64,000 nucleotides of DNA. It comes from Cervus elaphus. Lineage: Eukaryota > Chordata > Mammalia > Artiodactyla > Cervidae. Of the stretch, positions 11,196-21,727 are shown piece by piece. The stretch covers positions 50,423,616 through 50,487,615 of the forward strand of contig NC_057848.1 in the NCBI RefSeq assembly GCF_910594005.1, read 5' to 3'. Numbering within the stretch: position 1 is the stretch's first letter; each line of letters begins with the position of its first letter. A program made the position numbers and the translations under genes. The notes below the pieces were generated by a model. It was not told the origin of the DNA and did not search any database. It saw nothing but the letters and a program-made list of their open reading frames with translations.

Positions 11196-14100
11196 CTAAA
11201 TTCCATATATATGCATTAGTATACTGTATTGGAGTTTTCCCTTATGGCTTACTTCACTATGTATAATAGGCTCCAGTTTCTTCCACCTCATTAGAACTGA
11301 TTCAAATGTATTCTTTTTAATGGCTGAGTAATATTCCATTGTGTATATGTACCACAGCTTCCTTACCATTCATCTGCCGATAGACATCTAGGTTGCTTGC
11401 ATGTCCTGGCTATTATAAACAGTGCTGCGATGAACATTGGGGTGCACGTGTCTCTTTCAGATCTGGTTTCCTCAGTGTGTATGCCCAGCAGTGGGATTGC
11501 TGGGTCATATGGCAGTTCTAGTTCCAGTTTTTTAAGGAATCTCCACACTGTTCTCCATAGTGGCTGTACTAGTTTGCATTCCCACCAACAGTGTAAGAGG
11601 GTTTCTTTTTCTCCACACCCTTTCCAGCATTTATTGTTTCTAGACTTTTGGATAGCAACCATTCTGACCAGTGTGAAATGGTACCTCATTGTGGTTTTGA
11701 TTTGCTTTTCTCTGATAAGTGATGTTGAGCATCTTTTCATGTTTTTGTTAGCCATCTCTATGTCTTCTTTGGAGAAATGTCTGTTTAGTTCTTTGGCCCA
11801 TTTTTTGATTGGGTCATTTATTTTTCTGGAATTGAGCTGCAGGAGTTGCTTGTATATTTTTGAGATTAATTCTCTATCAGTTGCCTCATTTGCTATTATT
11901 TTCTCCCATTCTAAAGGCTGTCTTTTCACCTTGCTTATAGTTTCCTTTGTTGTGCAAAAGCTTTTAAGTTTAATTAGGTCCCATTTGTTTGTTTTTGCTT
12001 TTATTTCCATTCCTATGGGAGGTGGGTCATAAAGGATCCTGCTGTGATTTATGTCAGAGTGTTTTGCCTATGTTTTCCTCTAGGAGTTTTACAGTTTCTG
12101 ATCTTACACTTAGATCTTAAATCCATTTGAGTTTATTTTTGTGTATGGTGTTAGAAAGTGTTCTAGTTTCATTCTTTTACAAGTGGTTGACCAGTTTTCC
12201 CAACACTACTTGTTAAAGAGATTGTCTTTTCTCCATCTTGCCTCCTTTGTCAAAGATAAGGTATCCATAGGTGTGTGGATTTATCTCTCGGCTTTCTATT
12301 TTGTTCCATTGATCTATATTTCTGTCCTTGTGCCAGTACCATACTGTATTGATGACTGTAGCTTTGTAGTATAGCCTGTAGTCAGGCAGGTTGATTCGTC
12401 CAGTTCCATTCTTTTTTTCTCAAGATTGCTTTGGCTATTCGAGGTTTTTTTGTATGTCCATACAAATTGTGAAATTATTTGTTCTAGTTCTGTTAAAAAA
12501 TACTGTTGGTAGCTTGATAGGGATTGCATTGAATCTATAGATTGCTTTGGGTAGTATACTCATTTTCACTATACTGATTCTTCCAATCCATGAACTTGTT
12601 GTATTTCTCCATTTATTTGTGTCCTCTTTGATTTCCTTCATCAGTGTTTTATAGATTCCTAAGTATGTTATTCTTTTCATTGCAATGGTGAATGGAATTG
12701 TTTCCTTAATTTCTCTTTCTGTTTTCTCATTGTTAGTGGATAGGAATGCAAGGGACTTCTGTGTGTTAATTTTATATCCTGCAAATTTACTATATTCATT
12801 GATTAGCTCTAGTAATTTTCTGGTGGAGTCTTTAGGGTTTTCTATGTAGAGGATCATGTCATCTGCAAACAGTGAGAGTTTTACTTCTTCTTTTCCAATC
12901 TTGATTCCTTGTATTTCTTTTTCTGCTCTGATTGTTAATGGCGAAAACATCCAAAACTATGTTGAATGGTAGTGGTGAGAGTGGGCACCCTTATCTTGTT
13001 CCTGACTTTAGGGGAAATGCTTTCAATTTTTCACCATTGAGGATAATGTTTGCTGTGGATTTGTCATATATAGCTTTTATTATGTTGAGGCATGTTGCTT
13101 CTATTCTTGCTTTCTGGAGGGTTTTTATCATAAATGGATGCCAAATTTGTCAAAGGTTTTCTCTGCATCTATTGAGATAATCATATGATTTTTATTTTTC
13201 AATTTGTTAATGTGGTATATTACATTTATTGATTTGCAGATATTGAAGAATCCTTGCATCCCTGGGATAAAGTCCACTTGGTCATGAAATATGGTCTTTT
13301 TATTAGGTTGTTGGATTATGTTTGCTAGAATTTTGTTAAGGATTTTTGCATGTATGTTCATCAGTGATATTGGCCTGTAGTTTTCCTTTTTTGTGGCATC
13401 TTTGTCTGGTTTTGGGATTAGGGTGATGGTGGCCTCATAGAATGAGTTTGGAAGTTTAACTTCCTCTGCAATTTTCTGGAAGAATCTGAGTAGGATAGGT
13501 GTTAGCTCTTCTCTAAATTTTTGGTAGAATTCAGCTGTGAAGCCATCTGGTCCTGGGCTTTTGTTTGCTGGAAGATTTTTGATTGTAGTTTCAATTTCCA
13601 TGCTTGTGATAGGTCTGTTAAGATTTTCTATTTCTTCCTGGTTCAGTTTTGGAAAGTTGTACTTTTTAAAAAATTTGTCCATTTCTTCCATGTTGTCCAT
13701 TTTATTGGCATATAGGTGCTGATAGTAATCGCTTATGATCCTTTGTATTTCTGTGTTGTCTGTTATGATTTCTCCATTTTCAGTTCTAATTTTGTTGATT
13801 TGATTCATCTCCCTTTGTTTCTTGATGGGTCTGGTTAATGGTTTGTCAATTTTATTTATCTTCTCAAAGAACCAGCTTTTAGCTTTGTTGATTTTTGCTA
13901 TGGTCTCTTTTGTTTTTTTGCATTTATTTCTGCCTTAATTTTTAAAGACTTCTTTCCTTCTACTAACCCTGGGGTTCTTAATTTATTCCTTTTTTAGTTG
14001 CTTTAGGTGTAGAGTTATGTTAGTTATTTGACTTTTTTCTTGTTTCTTGAGGTAAGCCTGTATTGTTATGAAGCTTCCCCTTAGCACTGCTTTTACAGTG

Positions 14101-14953
14101 TCCCATAGGTTTGGGGTTGTTGTGTTTTCATTTTCATTCTTTTCTATGCATATTTTGATTTCTTTTTTTAATTTCTTCTGTGATTTGTTGGCTATTCAGC
14201 AACATGTTGTTCAGCCTCTATATGTTGGAATTTTTAAGTTTTTCTCCTGTAATTGACATCTAATCTTACTGCATTGTGGTCAGAAAAGATGCTTGGAATT
14301 TCAATTTTTTTTAATTTACCAAGGCTAGATTTATGGCCCAGGATGTGATCTATCCCAGGGAAGATTCCATGTGCACTTGAGAAAAAGGTGAAATTCATTG
14401 TTTTGGGGTGAAATGTCCTATAGATATCAATTAGGTCTAACTGTTCCATTGTATCATTTAAAGTTTGTGTTTCCTTGTTAATTTTGTTTAGTCGATCTAT
14501 CCATAGGTGTGAGTGGGATATTAAAGTCTCCCACTACTATTGTGTTATTGTTAGTTTCCCCTTTCATACTTGTTAGCATTTGCCTTACATATTGTGGTGC
14601 TCCTATGTTGGGTGCATGTATATTTATAATTGTTATATCTTCTTCTTGGACTGATCCTTTAGTCATTATGTAGTGTCTTTGTCTTTTTTTACAGCCTTTA
14701 TTTTAAAGTTTATTTTATCTGATATGAGTATTGCTACTCCTGCTTTCTTTTGATCTCTATTTGAGTGGAATATCTTTTTCCAGCCCTTCACTTTCATTCT
14801 GTATGTGTCCTTTTTTTTGAGGTTAGTCTCTTGTAGACAGCATATATAGGGGTCTTGTTTTTGTATCCATTCAGCCAGTCTTTGTCTTTTGGTTGGGGCA
14901 TTCAACCCATTTACATTTAAGGTAATTATTGTTAAGTATGAGCCTGTTGCCAT
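11196..14953 (-). pseudogene. L1 ORF2 remnant (endonuclease / reverse transcriptase)
   Basis: In a live L1 this protein nicks target DNA and reverse-transcribes L1 RNA. The endonuclease begins at 14953 (MATGSYLTIITLNVNGLN) and keeps QETN, GDFN and the SDHN block, split over three frames (14953-14666, 14666-14478, 14449-14234). RT follows: 13808-13128 with the PGPDGF and SIDAE motifs, then 12950-12435 with the catalytic FADD. The C-terminus (12010-11363) keeps the cysteine-rich CxxxC-H-C segment. At least six breaks separate these pieces, and part of the post-RT segment near 12655 is deleted. The stop codon is near 11196. It is not functional. Confidence 0.9.
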
Positions 14954-15024
14954 TTACTTTGTTGTTTTGGGTTCAAGTTTATACACCCTTTCTGTGTTTC
15001 CTGTCTAGAGAAAATCCTTTAACA

Positions 15025-15925
15025 TTTGTTGGAGAGCTGGTTTGGTGGTACTGAATTCTCTCAGCTTTTGCTTGTCTGTAAAGTTTTTGATTTCTCCTTC
15101 ATATTTGAATGAGACCCTTGCTGGGTACAGTAATCTGGGTTGTAGGTTTTTCTCTTTCATCACTTTAAGTATGTCCTGCCATTCCCTTCTGGCCTGAAGA
15201 GTTTCTACTGAAAGATCAGCTGTTATCCTTATGGGAATCCCCTTGTGTGTTATTTGTTGATTTTCCCTTGCTGCTTTTAATATTTGTTCTTTGTGTTTGA
15301 TCTTTGTTAATTTAATGAATATGTGTCTTGGGGTGTTTCACCTTGGGCTTATCTTGTTTGGGACTCTCTGGGTTTCTTGGACTTGGGTAACTATTTCCTT
15401 CCCCATTTTAGGGAAGTTTTCAACTATTGTCTCCTCAAGTATTTTCTCATGGTCTTTCTTTTTGTCTTCTGGGACTCCTATGATTCGAATGTTGGGGCAT
15501 TTAACATTGTCACAGAGACCTCTGAGGTTGTCCTCATTTCCTTTAATTCCTTTTTCTTTTTTCCTCTCTATTTCATTTATTTCTGCCATTCTATCTTCTA
15601 TCTCACTTATCCTATCTTCTGCCTCCGTTATTCTACTGTTGGTTCCCTCTAGAGTGTTTTGATCTCATTTATTGCATTATTCATTATATACTGACTCTTT
15701 TTTTATTTCTTCTAGGTCCTTGTTAAACATTTCTTGTATCTTCTCAATCCTTGTCTCCAGGCTATTTATCTGTAACTTCATTTTGTTTTCAAGATTTTGG
15801 ACCATTTTTACTATCATTATTCAGAATTCTTTTTCTGGTAGATTCCTTATCTCTTCCTCTTTTGTTTGATTTGGTGAGCATTTATCATGTTCCTTTACCT
15901 GCTGAGTATTTCTCTGCCTTGTCAT
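15025..15925 (-). pseudogene. L1 ORF1 remnant (RNA-binding protein)
   Basis: ORF1p is the trimeric nucleic-acid chaperone that packages L1 RNA. The likely start is the MTRQRN motif at about 15925. The coiled-coil segment is degraded, and the RRM-like segment NIRIIGVPE with the following ENFPKMGKEI is readable at 15589-15338. The C-terminal domain (15300-15025) has lost its frame. Boundaries are approximate because stops and indels interrupt every frame. Confidence 0.8.
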
Positions 15926-18719
15926 CATGTTTACATTGCTGTGTTTGGGGTGGTCTTTCAGTATTCTGGCAGTTTGTGATTGCTTTTTATTGTGGAGGTT
16001 CCTCACTGTGGGTGGGGTTGGATGGGTGTCTTGTCAAGATTTCCTGGTTATGGAAGCTTGTGTCAGTGTTCTGGTGGGTGGAGCTGAATTTCTTCTCTCT
16101 GGAGTGCAATGAAATGTACAGTAGTGAGTTTTGAGATATCTATGGGTTTGGTGCGTCTTTGGGCAGCCCGTATATTGAAGTTCAGGTCTATGTTCCTGTG
16201 TTGCTGGAGAATTTGCATGGTATGTCTTGTTCTGGAACTTGTTGGCTCTTGGGTGGTGCTTGGTTTCATTGTAGGTACGGAGGCTTTTGGATGAGCTCTT
16301 ATCAGTTAATGTTCCCTGGAGTCAGGAGTTCTCTGGTGTTCTCAGGTTTTGGACTTAAGCCTCCTGCCTCTGGTATTCTGTCTTATTGTTACAGTAGCCT
16401 CAAGACTTCTCCATCTATACATCACTGATGATAAAACATCTAGGTTAATGATGAAGTTTCTCCACAGTGAGGGACACCTGGAGAGGTTCACAGAGTTACA
16501 TGGAAAAGAGAAGAGGGAGGAGGGAGATAGAGGTGACCAGGAGGAGAAGGGGGGGAATCAAAAGGGGTGAGAGCAAGCTAGCCAGTAATCAATTCCCTAT
16601 GTGCTCTCCACAGTCTGGACCCCTCAGAGATGTTCATGGAGTTACACAGAGAAGAGAAGAGGGAGGAAGGAGATAGAGGTGACCAGGAGGAGAAAAGGAA
16701 TGAAAAGGAGAGAGACAGATCCAGCCAGTAATCAGTTCCCTAAGTGTTCTCCATAGCCTGGAACACACAAAGAGAGTCACAGAGTTGGGTAGAGAAGAGA
16801 AGGGGGAGGGAGGAGATAGAGGCGACCTGGTGGAGAAAAAGGAGAGTCAAAAGGGGGAGAGAGCAATCAAGCCAGTAATCACACTCCCAAGTAAAAATGG
16901 GTACTGATGATTGGGTTCTTAAAGGTACAATATTTTATAACAAATGCCAAAAAGCAAAGATTAAAAATCTAGAGTAGAGGTTAGACTCTCAAAAATACAA
17001 TATTAAAAGAATAAAAGAGTCACAAAAATTGTAATATATATATATGAAATTTGCTTAAAAAATAGGGTCTTTTTTTGCAAGGTAATAGTAGGTTGTAAAA
17101 ATGAAAATTAAAGGAGTAATAGAGGACTTAAAATAAAAAAATATTTTCAAAAAATTTAAAAATGATAATAGTAAAAATATATCTAGGAATTTCTCTGGAG
17201 CTGTTGCAGACAGTGAGGGGTCAGTTCAGTTTCAGATAGTTCCTTGATCTGGCTTATACGTCTCAAGATGTATAGGCCCCTTCCAATGTAGTCGGTGCTA
17301 ACTACAGAGTTTTGATCTGTTGAACCTGTCACTTCCAAAGCAGTTTCCGCTGTTTATTTTAGCTTCTTCTGTTTGCTGGTCTCTTCAGTGTCTAATTTCC
17401 GCCCTGACGCAAGGGCACAAAGGTGGTCACTTATTTAGGCTCACTTGTTCAGTCATGCTGTGGGGAGGGAGGAACACTGCAGACAAATCTCATTGGCGTG
17501 GTTGGGGAGTGCTCCCAGTGTTTCAGCTGCACTGGGTTTGCCCCCACTCACGGTGTTTGTGCTTTCATGGTCCACACTTCTCAGGCTCTAGGTTGCTCTG
17601 CTGGGGAACTGTCTCAGGCGGGCCCTGGGTTGCATGCACTTCCCAGGTGTAAGTCGCTCAGGTTCAGGTTCTTGGGTACTTCACAAAGGTGCAGACTCGG
17701 TTGGGCCTGCGTTTTGTGCCCTTCCCAGGTTCAAGCAGCTCAGGTGACCAGGTGTTTGGCGAGCACAGTCTCCCCCAGATGGGTTGCATCTTATCGCCTT
17801 CCCCCGTCCTAGTTGCTAGGTTTTCTGGGTGCGCAGCAGGCACGCCTTCTCAGGTGTGCCGTGTGTCTCTTCTGGGGAGCTGATCTTTAGCTGCAACCTT
17901 CTCTGCAGATGTCAATAATCCAGAATCCCAAGAAGTCTTGGTTAGCAACGGAGCCTGCTTGCAGTTTGGCAGAGGATGCCTCTCTGGGGCCGAGATTGCC
18001 CCTTTCCAGCTCTGGCTGCCCCGGCCTGCCTGTCTCCGGCGGGGGATGGGCCGGTCCACAGCCTGCTAGCTCGCCTCTGGTATTCGCTCAGTCCTTTGTT
18101 CTGTGAGCAGTGCCTTAGGTTAGGGCTTTTCACAGGATATTTCTCTCTCTCTCTTTTTTCTCCTCTCTCTCTCTCTGGCTATCCCACAGTTGGGACTGCT
18201 ATCTCATGTTAGTTCCCTCAGATTGCCCTCAGGGCATTTGGGCCCTGTCCTTACCCTAAGCAATGCAGCCCACACCTCCCTGTTCAGCCCCTGCTTGCTG
18301 GTGGCGGCTGTGAGAGCTGGGGGTTGCCGTTAGGCATGTAACCTGTGGGGGTTTTTTTGTTTTTATTTATTTATTTATTTATTTTTTCCTCCGGGTTATG
18401 TTGCCCTCTGAGATTCCAAAACTCCCCACAGACGTACTGGTGAGAGTGTTTCCTGGTGTTTGAAAACTTCTCCTCTTTTAAGACTCCCTTCCCAGGACAG
18501 ATCTCTGTCCCTACCTCTTTTGTCTCTCTTTTTATCTTTTATATTTTGTCCTACCTTCTTTCCAAGACAATGGGCTGCATTTCTGGGTGCCTGATGTCCC
18601 CTGCCAGCATTTAGCAGTTGTTCTGTGGAATTTGCTCAGTGTTCAAATGTTCTTTCGATGAATTTTTTGGGGAGAGAGTGGTCTCCCTGTCCTATCCCTC
18701 TGCCATCTTAGGACTGCTC
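15926..18719 (-). promoter_or_regulatory. L1 5' UTR (internal Pol II promoter region)
   Basis: This lies between the element's first base and ORF1. L1 5' UTRs act as internal promoters; activity here is inferred, not seen. The segment 17400-18320 is the most GC-rich and CpG-bearing part of the window. It also has a (TC)n run near 18140-18178 and a (TTTA)n run near 18362-18388. The part nearest ORF1 holds a tandem array (16471-16898). ORFs across it are chance frames. Confidence 0.7.
16471..16898 (-). repeat. Three tandem ~143-bp units in an L1 5' UTR
   Basis: Unit 1 is 16471-16620, unit 2 is 16621-16762 and unit 3 is 16763-16898. Each has, in order on the plus strand, a word like cacagagtt, the purine block 'agagaagagggagga..gatagagg', 'gaccaggaggaga', and 'agccagtaatca' (agccagtaatca is identical in all three). 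Spacing is regular and divergence is moderate. Similar monomer arrays are known in rodent L1 promoters; whether these units are promoter monomers is inference. Confidence 0.88.
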
Positions 18720-18780
18720 AGAAACTTACTTTAAAACAATACATGGTTCACAGAAAGCATAATGAAAAGTAAAACATATT

Positions 18781-19016
18781 CAAGAAAGTGAAGTCACTCA
18801 GTCCTGTCTGACTCTTTGCAACCCCATGGACTGTAGCCTACTAGGCTCCTCCATCCATGGGATTTCCAGGACAGACAATTTCCATTTACTCTCCAAAGTA
18901 CTGGAGTGGGTTTCCATTTCCTTCTCCAGGGGATCTTCCCGACCCAGGGATTGAACCCAGGTCTCTCGCATTGCAGGCAGATGCTTTACCATCTGAGATA
19001 CCAGAGAAGCAAGTAC
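18781..19016 (-). mobile_element. Bov-tA SINE with TSD
   Basis: Antisense Bov-tA from 'gtcactcagtcctgtctgac' to the head 'tttaccatctgagatacc'. The word aaaacatatt flanks it on both sides (18771-18780 and 19017-19026), a 10-bp TSD. A small duplication or insertion sits near 18870-18890 in the body. Confidence 0.93.
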
Positions 19017-19241
19017 AAAACATATTAAGTGCTGTGCTAATAAACACTACATATTAAAACTTGGATGAAGTCATTAATGAATGCTAGAAGATACTAAAAC
19101 ATAATAACTGAAAAAGATATCCAAATCAGAACGATTTAGATCAAATAACTATGCAATCATTTCTACACTCCTGATGACTTCCTAAATTTTTAATCTGTAA
19201 GAACATTTGTATCCTAAGAAATGAGTACACTACATCCTTAC

Positions 19242-20085
19242 TGAACCAAACTTGGATTTGCTCTCCTGCTCACAGTAAAGCCAATCTACTGATACCAGGT
19301 TGTGGTTAAGGAAAGGGTAGCATTTATTGCAGGCATGAAACAAGTAATCCGGGCTGCTAAGGACCCAAATACTTGAAATCCTCAATAGCTTTGAGGGAAA
19401 AGTTTTTAAAAATAGAGTGAGTGAGAGTAATCAGCTGATGGACATTCTTCTGATTTGTTGGTGGTGAGGTAATCTGATGTGAAGAACTGACTCTTTTGAA
19501 AAGACTCTGATGCTGGGAAAGATTGAAGGCAGGAGGAGAAGGGGACGACAGAGGATGGGATGGTTGGATGGCATCACCGACTCAATGGACATGAGTCTGA
19601 GTAAATTCCGGGAGTTTGTGAGGGACAGGGAGGCCTGGCGTGCTGCAGTCCATGGGGTCACAAAGAGTCAGACACAACTGAGTGACTGAACTGAACTGAG
19701 GTAATCTGGAGTCCATCACCAGCCTTCTGGTTCCAACTGCTCTGAGGTCTATGTGCTGTGGTGGTCAGCACACAGTTAAGTTCTTCCACCTGTTAGGGGT
19801 TTCAGTATCCACAAAACATATCAAAGCATATGGCTCAGAATATTACTATATCCCTTGAGGAGGAACTTAAGATCCTTGACTTTGTCTGATGGCTAAACTG
19901 TTATTATTTTGCCTTGCTTGACTGTTTTCCTTTGTTTTGTATATTTTCAATTCTCTGATTAAATTTATTCTTTGGAACTTGGGGAAGGCCTAAGTAACTC
20001 AGGTTTTTCTACAAACAGACAATTGAAGGACATTGTGAGGGCAAGTCTATCCCGGGAGGACCCCATAGGGTGCTGCTCAGTTACA
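19242..20085 (-). mobile_element. ERV solo LTR interrupted by BovB
   Basis: The ends are TGAACC and TTACA on the plus strand, flanked by cttac at 19237-19241 and 20086-20090. Removing the BovB insert and its TSD leaves about 612 bp. A minus-strand AATAAA signal lies at 19323-19328 near the 3' end, which fits an LTR read right to left. No internal retroviral genes are adjacent. The ERV class is not resolved; a 5-bp TSD would be unusual for class I. Confidence 0.62.
19477..19697 (+). mobile_element. BovB LINE, 3' end only, with 11-bp TSD
   Basis: This 221-bp 5'-truncated BovB codes for the protein tail read as GRRRGRQRMGWLDGITDS and ends in the typical 'gactgaactgaactga' 3' terminus. The TSD gaggtaatctg is perfect (19466-19476 and 19698-19708). 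It lies inside the ERV LTR, so it is the younger insertion. Confidence 0.93.
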
Positions 20086-20090
20086 CTTAC

Positions 20091-21375
20091 TAAAAAAACA
20101 ATGATGTTTTTTGGATATTTTAATTTTTTACCATGTTGATAAAATGCCAACTTCCTTCATAACAAAAGAGCCATGTGTATAATTTCTCAGTTTTAATATA
20201 AATGGTATCAATGGAGTTATATACAATGGCCTGCTAGAGGTAGCGCACACCAGCTTAAGAAAGTTGATTATACTCATTTCAGACAGCTGGCTCACTAGTA
20301 TACTACTGGCTATACAGGAATTAAAGTGGTGTGCTGGGAAATGTTTAACAACTGGCTTTCTTAGGAATACAAGTTTGGGTTTACACTGTTTCCCAATTTC
20401 TAGTATGTATATATGCCCACCCACCATGTCAGTTTCAAGCTACCAATGTTATCTCACTAAACGTAGAGTTGGAAATAGAAGCAAAGAATTGGTACTTGTA
20501 AATCAGTATGAGTTGGCTCCAGCATATAACTTGACTCATCTCAAACTTCCTCTCTGACTGTAGTGGATTTCAGAGCTGCATGATGGAAACAGAAGAGAAA
20601 TCTATCATTCCTAACTATTGAAATAAAGGGAAAAGAACAAGTCTGTTTTGATTAATTTGCTATATAGTTGTTTCCTTGTTAAGAATATTGCCCTCCATAC
20701 TATAATAAAAAACCTCTATCCATCATGTAGGTATGTCGATTATCATTTAGGATAATACTGCCTCAATCTTTTAAGGATTGGGGATGATGAATATTATTCA
20801 GTAAAATAACATACTAGGAATGGTTAATTCTGTAGCTGCGTATTTTCAAGTCAAATAGGTTTTTAATTTCAGGCAATGTAGCAAAAAAGCTGGTTATACT
20901 GGGAAATTTATTGTAAAAAAATATAGGCTATTCTTTACATTTTTGTAACGTTACAACATGAAAAGTTAAAACACCCTTCAAAACACAGGTGATTGGCTAA
21001 TTAACAGAACATAGGTGCTGAAATACACTACATTGTGAAACAAGGCACTTCAAAGTATTTTCTCTAACATTTGGAACTCAGAGGAAGAAAATGCCATAGT
21101 TTCACAAGTCTGGAATTATGCAATAAAAATTTAATCAGATACAATCACATAATGATTTTTTTCAGAATGACTATTTCAACCACCAGCCTTAATACTAAAG
21201 ATTAGGTGTTCAATATATATTATTCATAGAAAAATATGCTACAATTTATTTAGAACTAGTTGTAATAGAAACTGCCTATATTTCACAAGTCAATGAAAAT
21301 AAGGACATTGGAGAATCATGGTCACCATGACACATTTTAAATGCACCTCCATAAGAATAATTGTCTATATAATAT
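20091..21375. other. Unassigned intergenic DNA
   Basis: About 1.3 kb of AT-rich, apparently single-copy DNA. Frames of up to 99 codons show no domain, signal peptide or recognisable homology. Confidence 0.45.
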
Positions 21376-21727
21376 TATCTTAGTCTGTTTAGGATGCTAT
21401 AACAAAACACCAGAAACTGGGAAACATAAATAACAGAATTTATTTCTCACAGTTCTGAAGGCTACAAATCCAAGATCATGGTGACAGCCTGGTTGGGTGA
21501 GGACCCTTTTCCTGGTTGCAGACACATTTCTGGCTGTGTCTTCACATGGTATTAAGGGGCCAGGAAGCTCTGTGCACTCTCTTTTTTTAGAACACTGATC
21601 CCATTCATGCCTGCTATACTGTCATGACCTAATCACCTCCCAAAGACCTCATCTCTGATACCATCACAATGGGCATTGAGATTTCAACATATAAATTTTG
21701 AGGAACACAAACATTCAGACCATAGAA
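21376..21727 (-). mobile_element. MaLR (MST-like) LTR
   Basis: Antisense LTR: it opens with 'cttagtctgtttaggatgct' and includes 'agaatttatttctcacagtt' (carrying the minus-strand AATAAA), 'aatcacctcccaaagacc' and the closing 'cacaaacattcagaccatag'. It is near full length for MST/MLT-type ERVL-MaLR LTRs. Confidence 0.82.

Larger units (their letters stand above)
10855..18719 (-). mobile_element. Full-length ruminant L1 (L1_BT type) with 14-bp TSD
   Basis: The element is 7,865 bp and sits between perfect copies of agaaacttacttta (10841-10854 and 18720-18733). Read on the minus strand it starts at 18719 with 'gagcagtcctaagatggc', a typical L1 5' end. It continues through a 2.8-kb 5' UTR, ORF1 remnant, ORF2 remnant and ruminant L1 3' UTR, and ends in a poly(A) (T-run at 10855-10863). 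Both ORFs are broken by stops and frameshifts. It is more diverged than the two L1s at 50 and 55 kb, so it is an older insertion. Its promoter would fire towards lower coordinates. Confidence 0.93.

Noticed and set aside
11397..12032. 211-codon plus-strand frame over the L1
   Set aside because: It is the antisense shadow of the ORF2 C-terminal coding sequence; the same shadow recurs at 52511-52852 and 55717-56058.
15291..15662. Hydrophobic plus-strand frames of 109-123 codons resembling membrane proteins
   Set aside because: They are antisense to L1 ORF1. The hydrophobicity comes from the complement of lysine- and glutamate-rich codons.
16471..16898. Regular repeats considered as a CRISPR-like array
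   Set aside because: The units are about 143 bp with no separate spacers, lie inside an L1, and the DNA is mammalian.
17320..17812. GC-rich frames of 110-129 codons that resemble a gene start in a CpG island
   Set aside because: They lie in the 5' UTR of the full-length L1, run against its direction, and have no homology.
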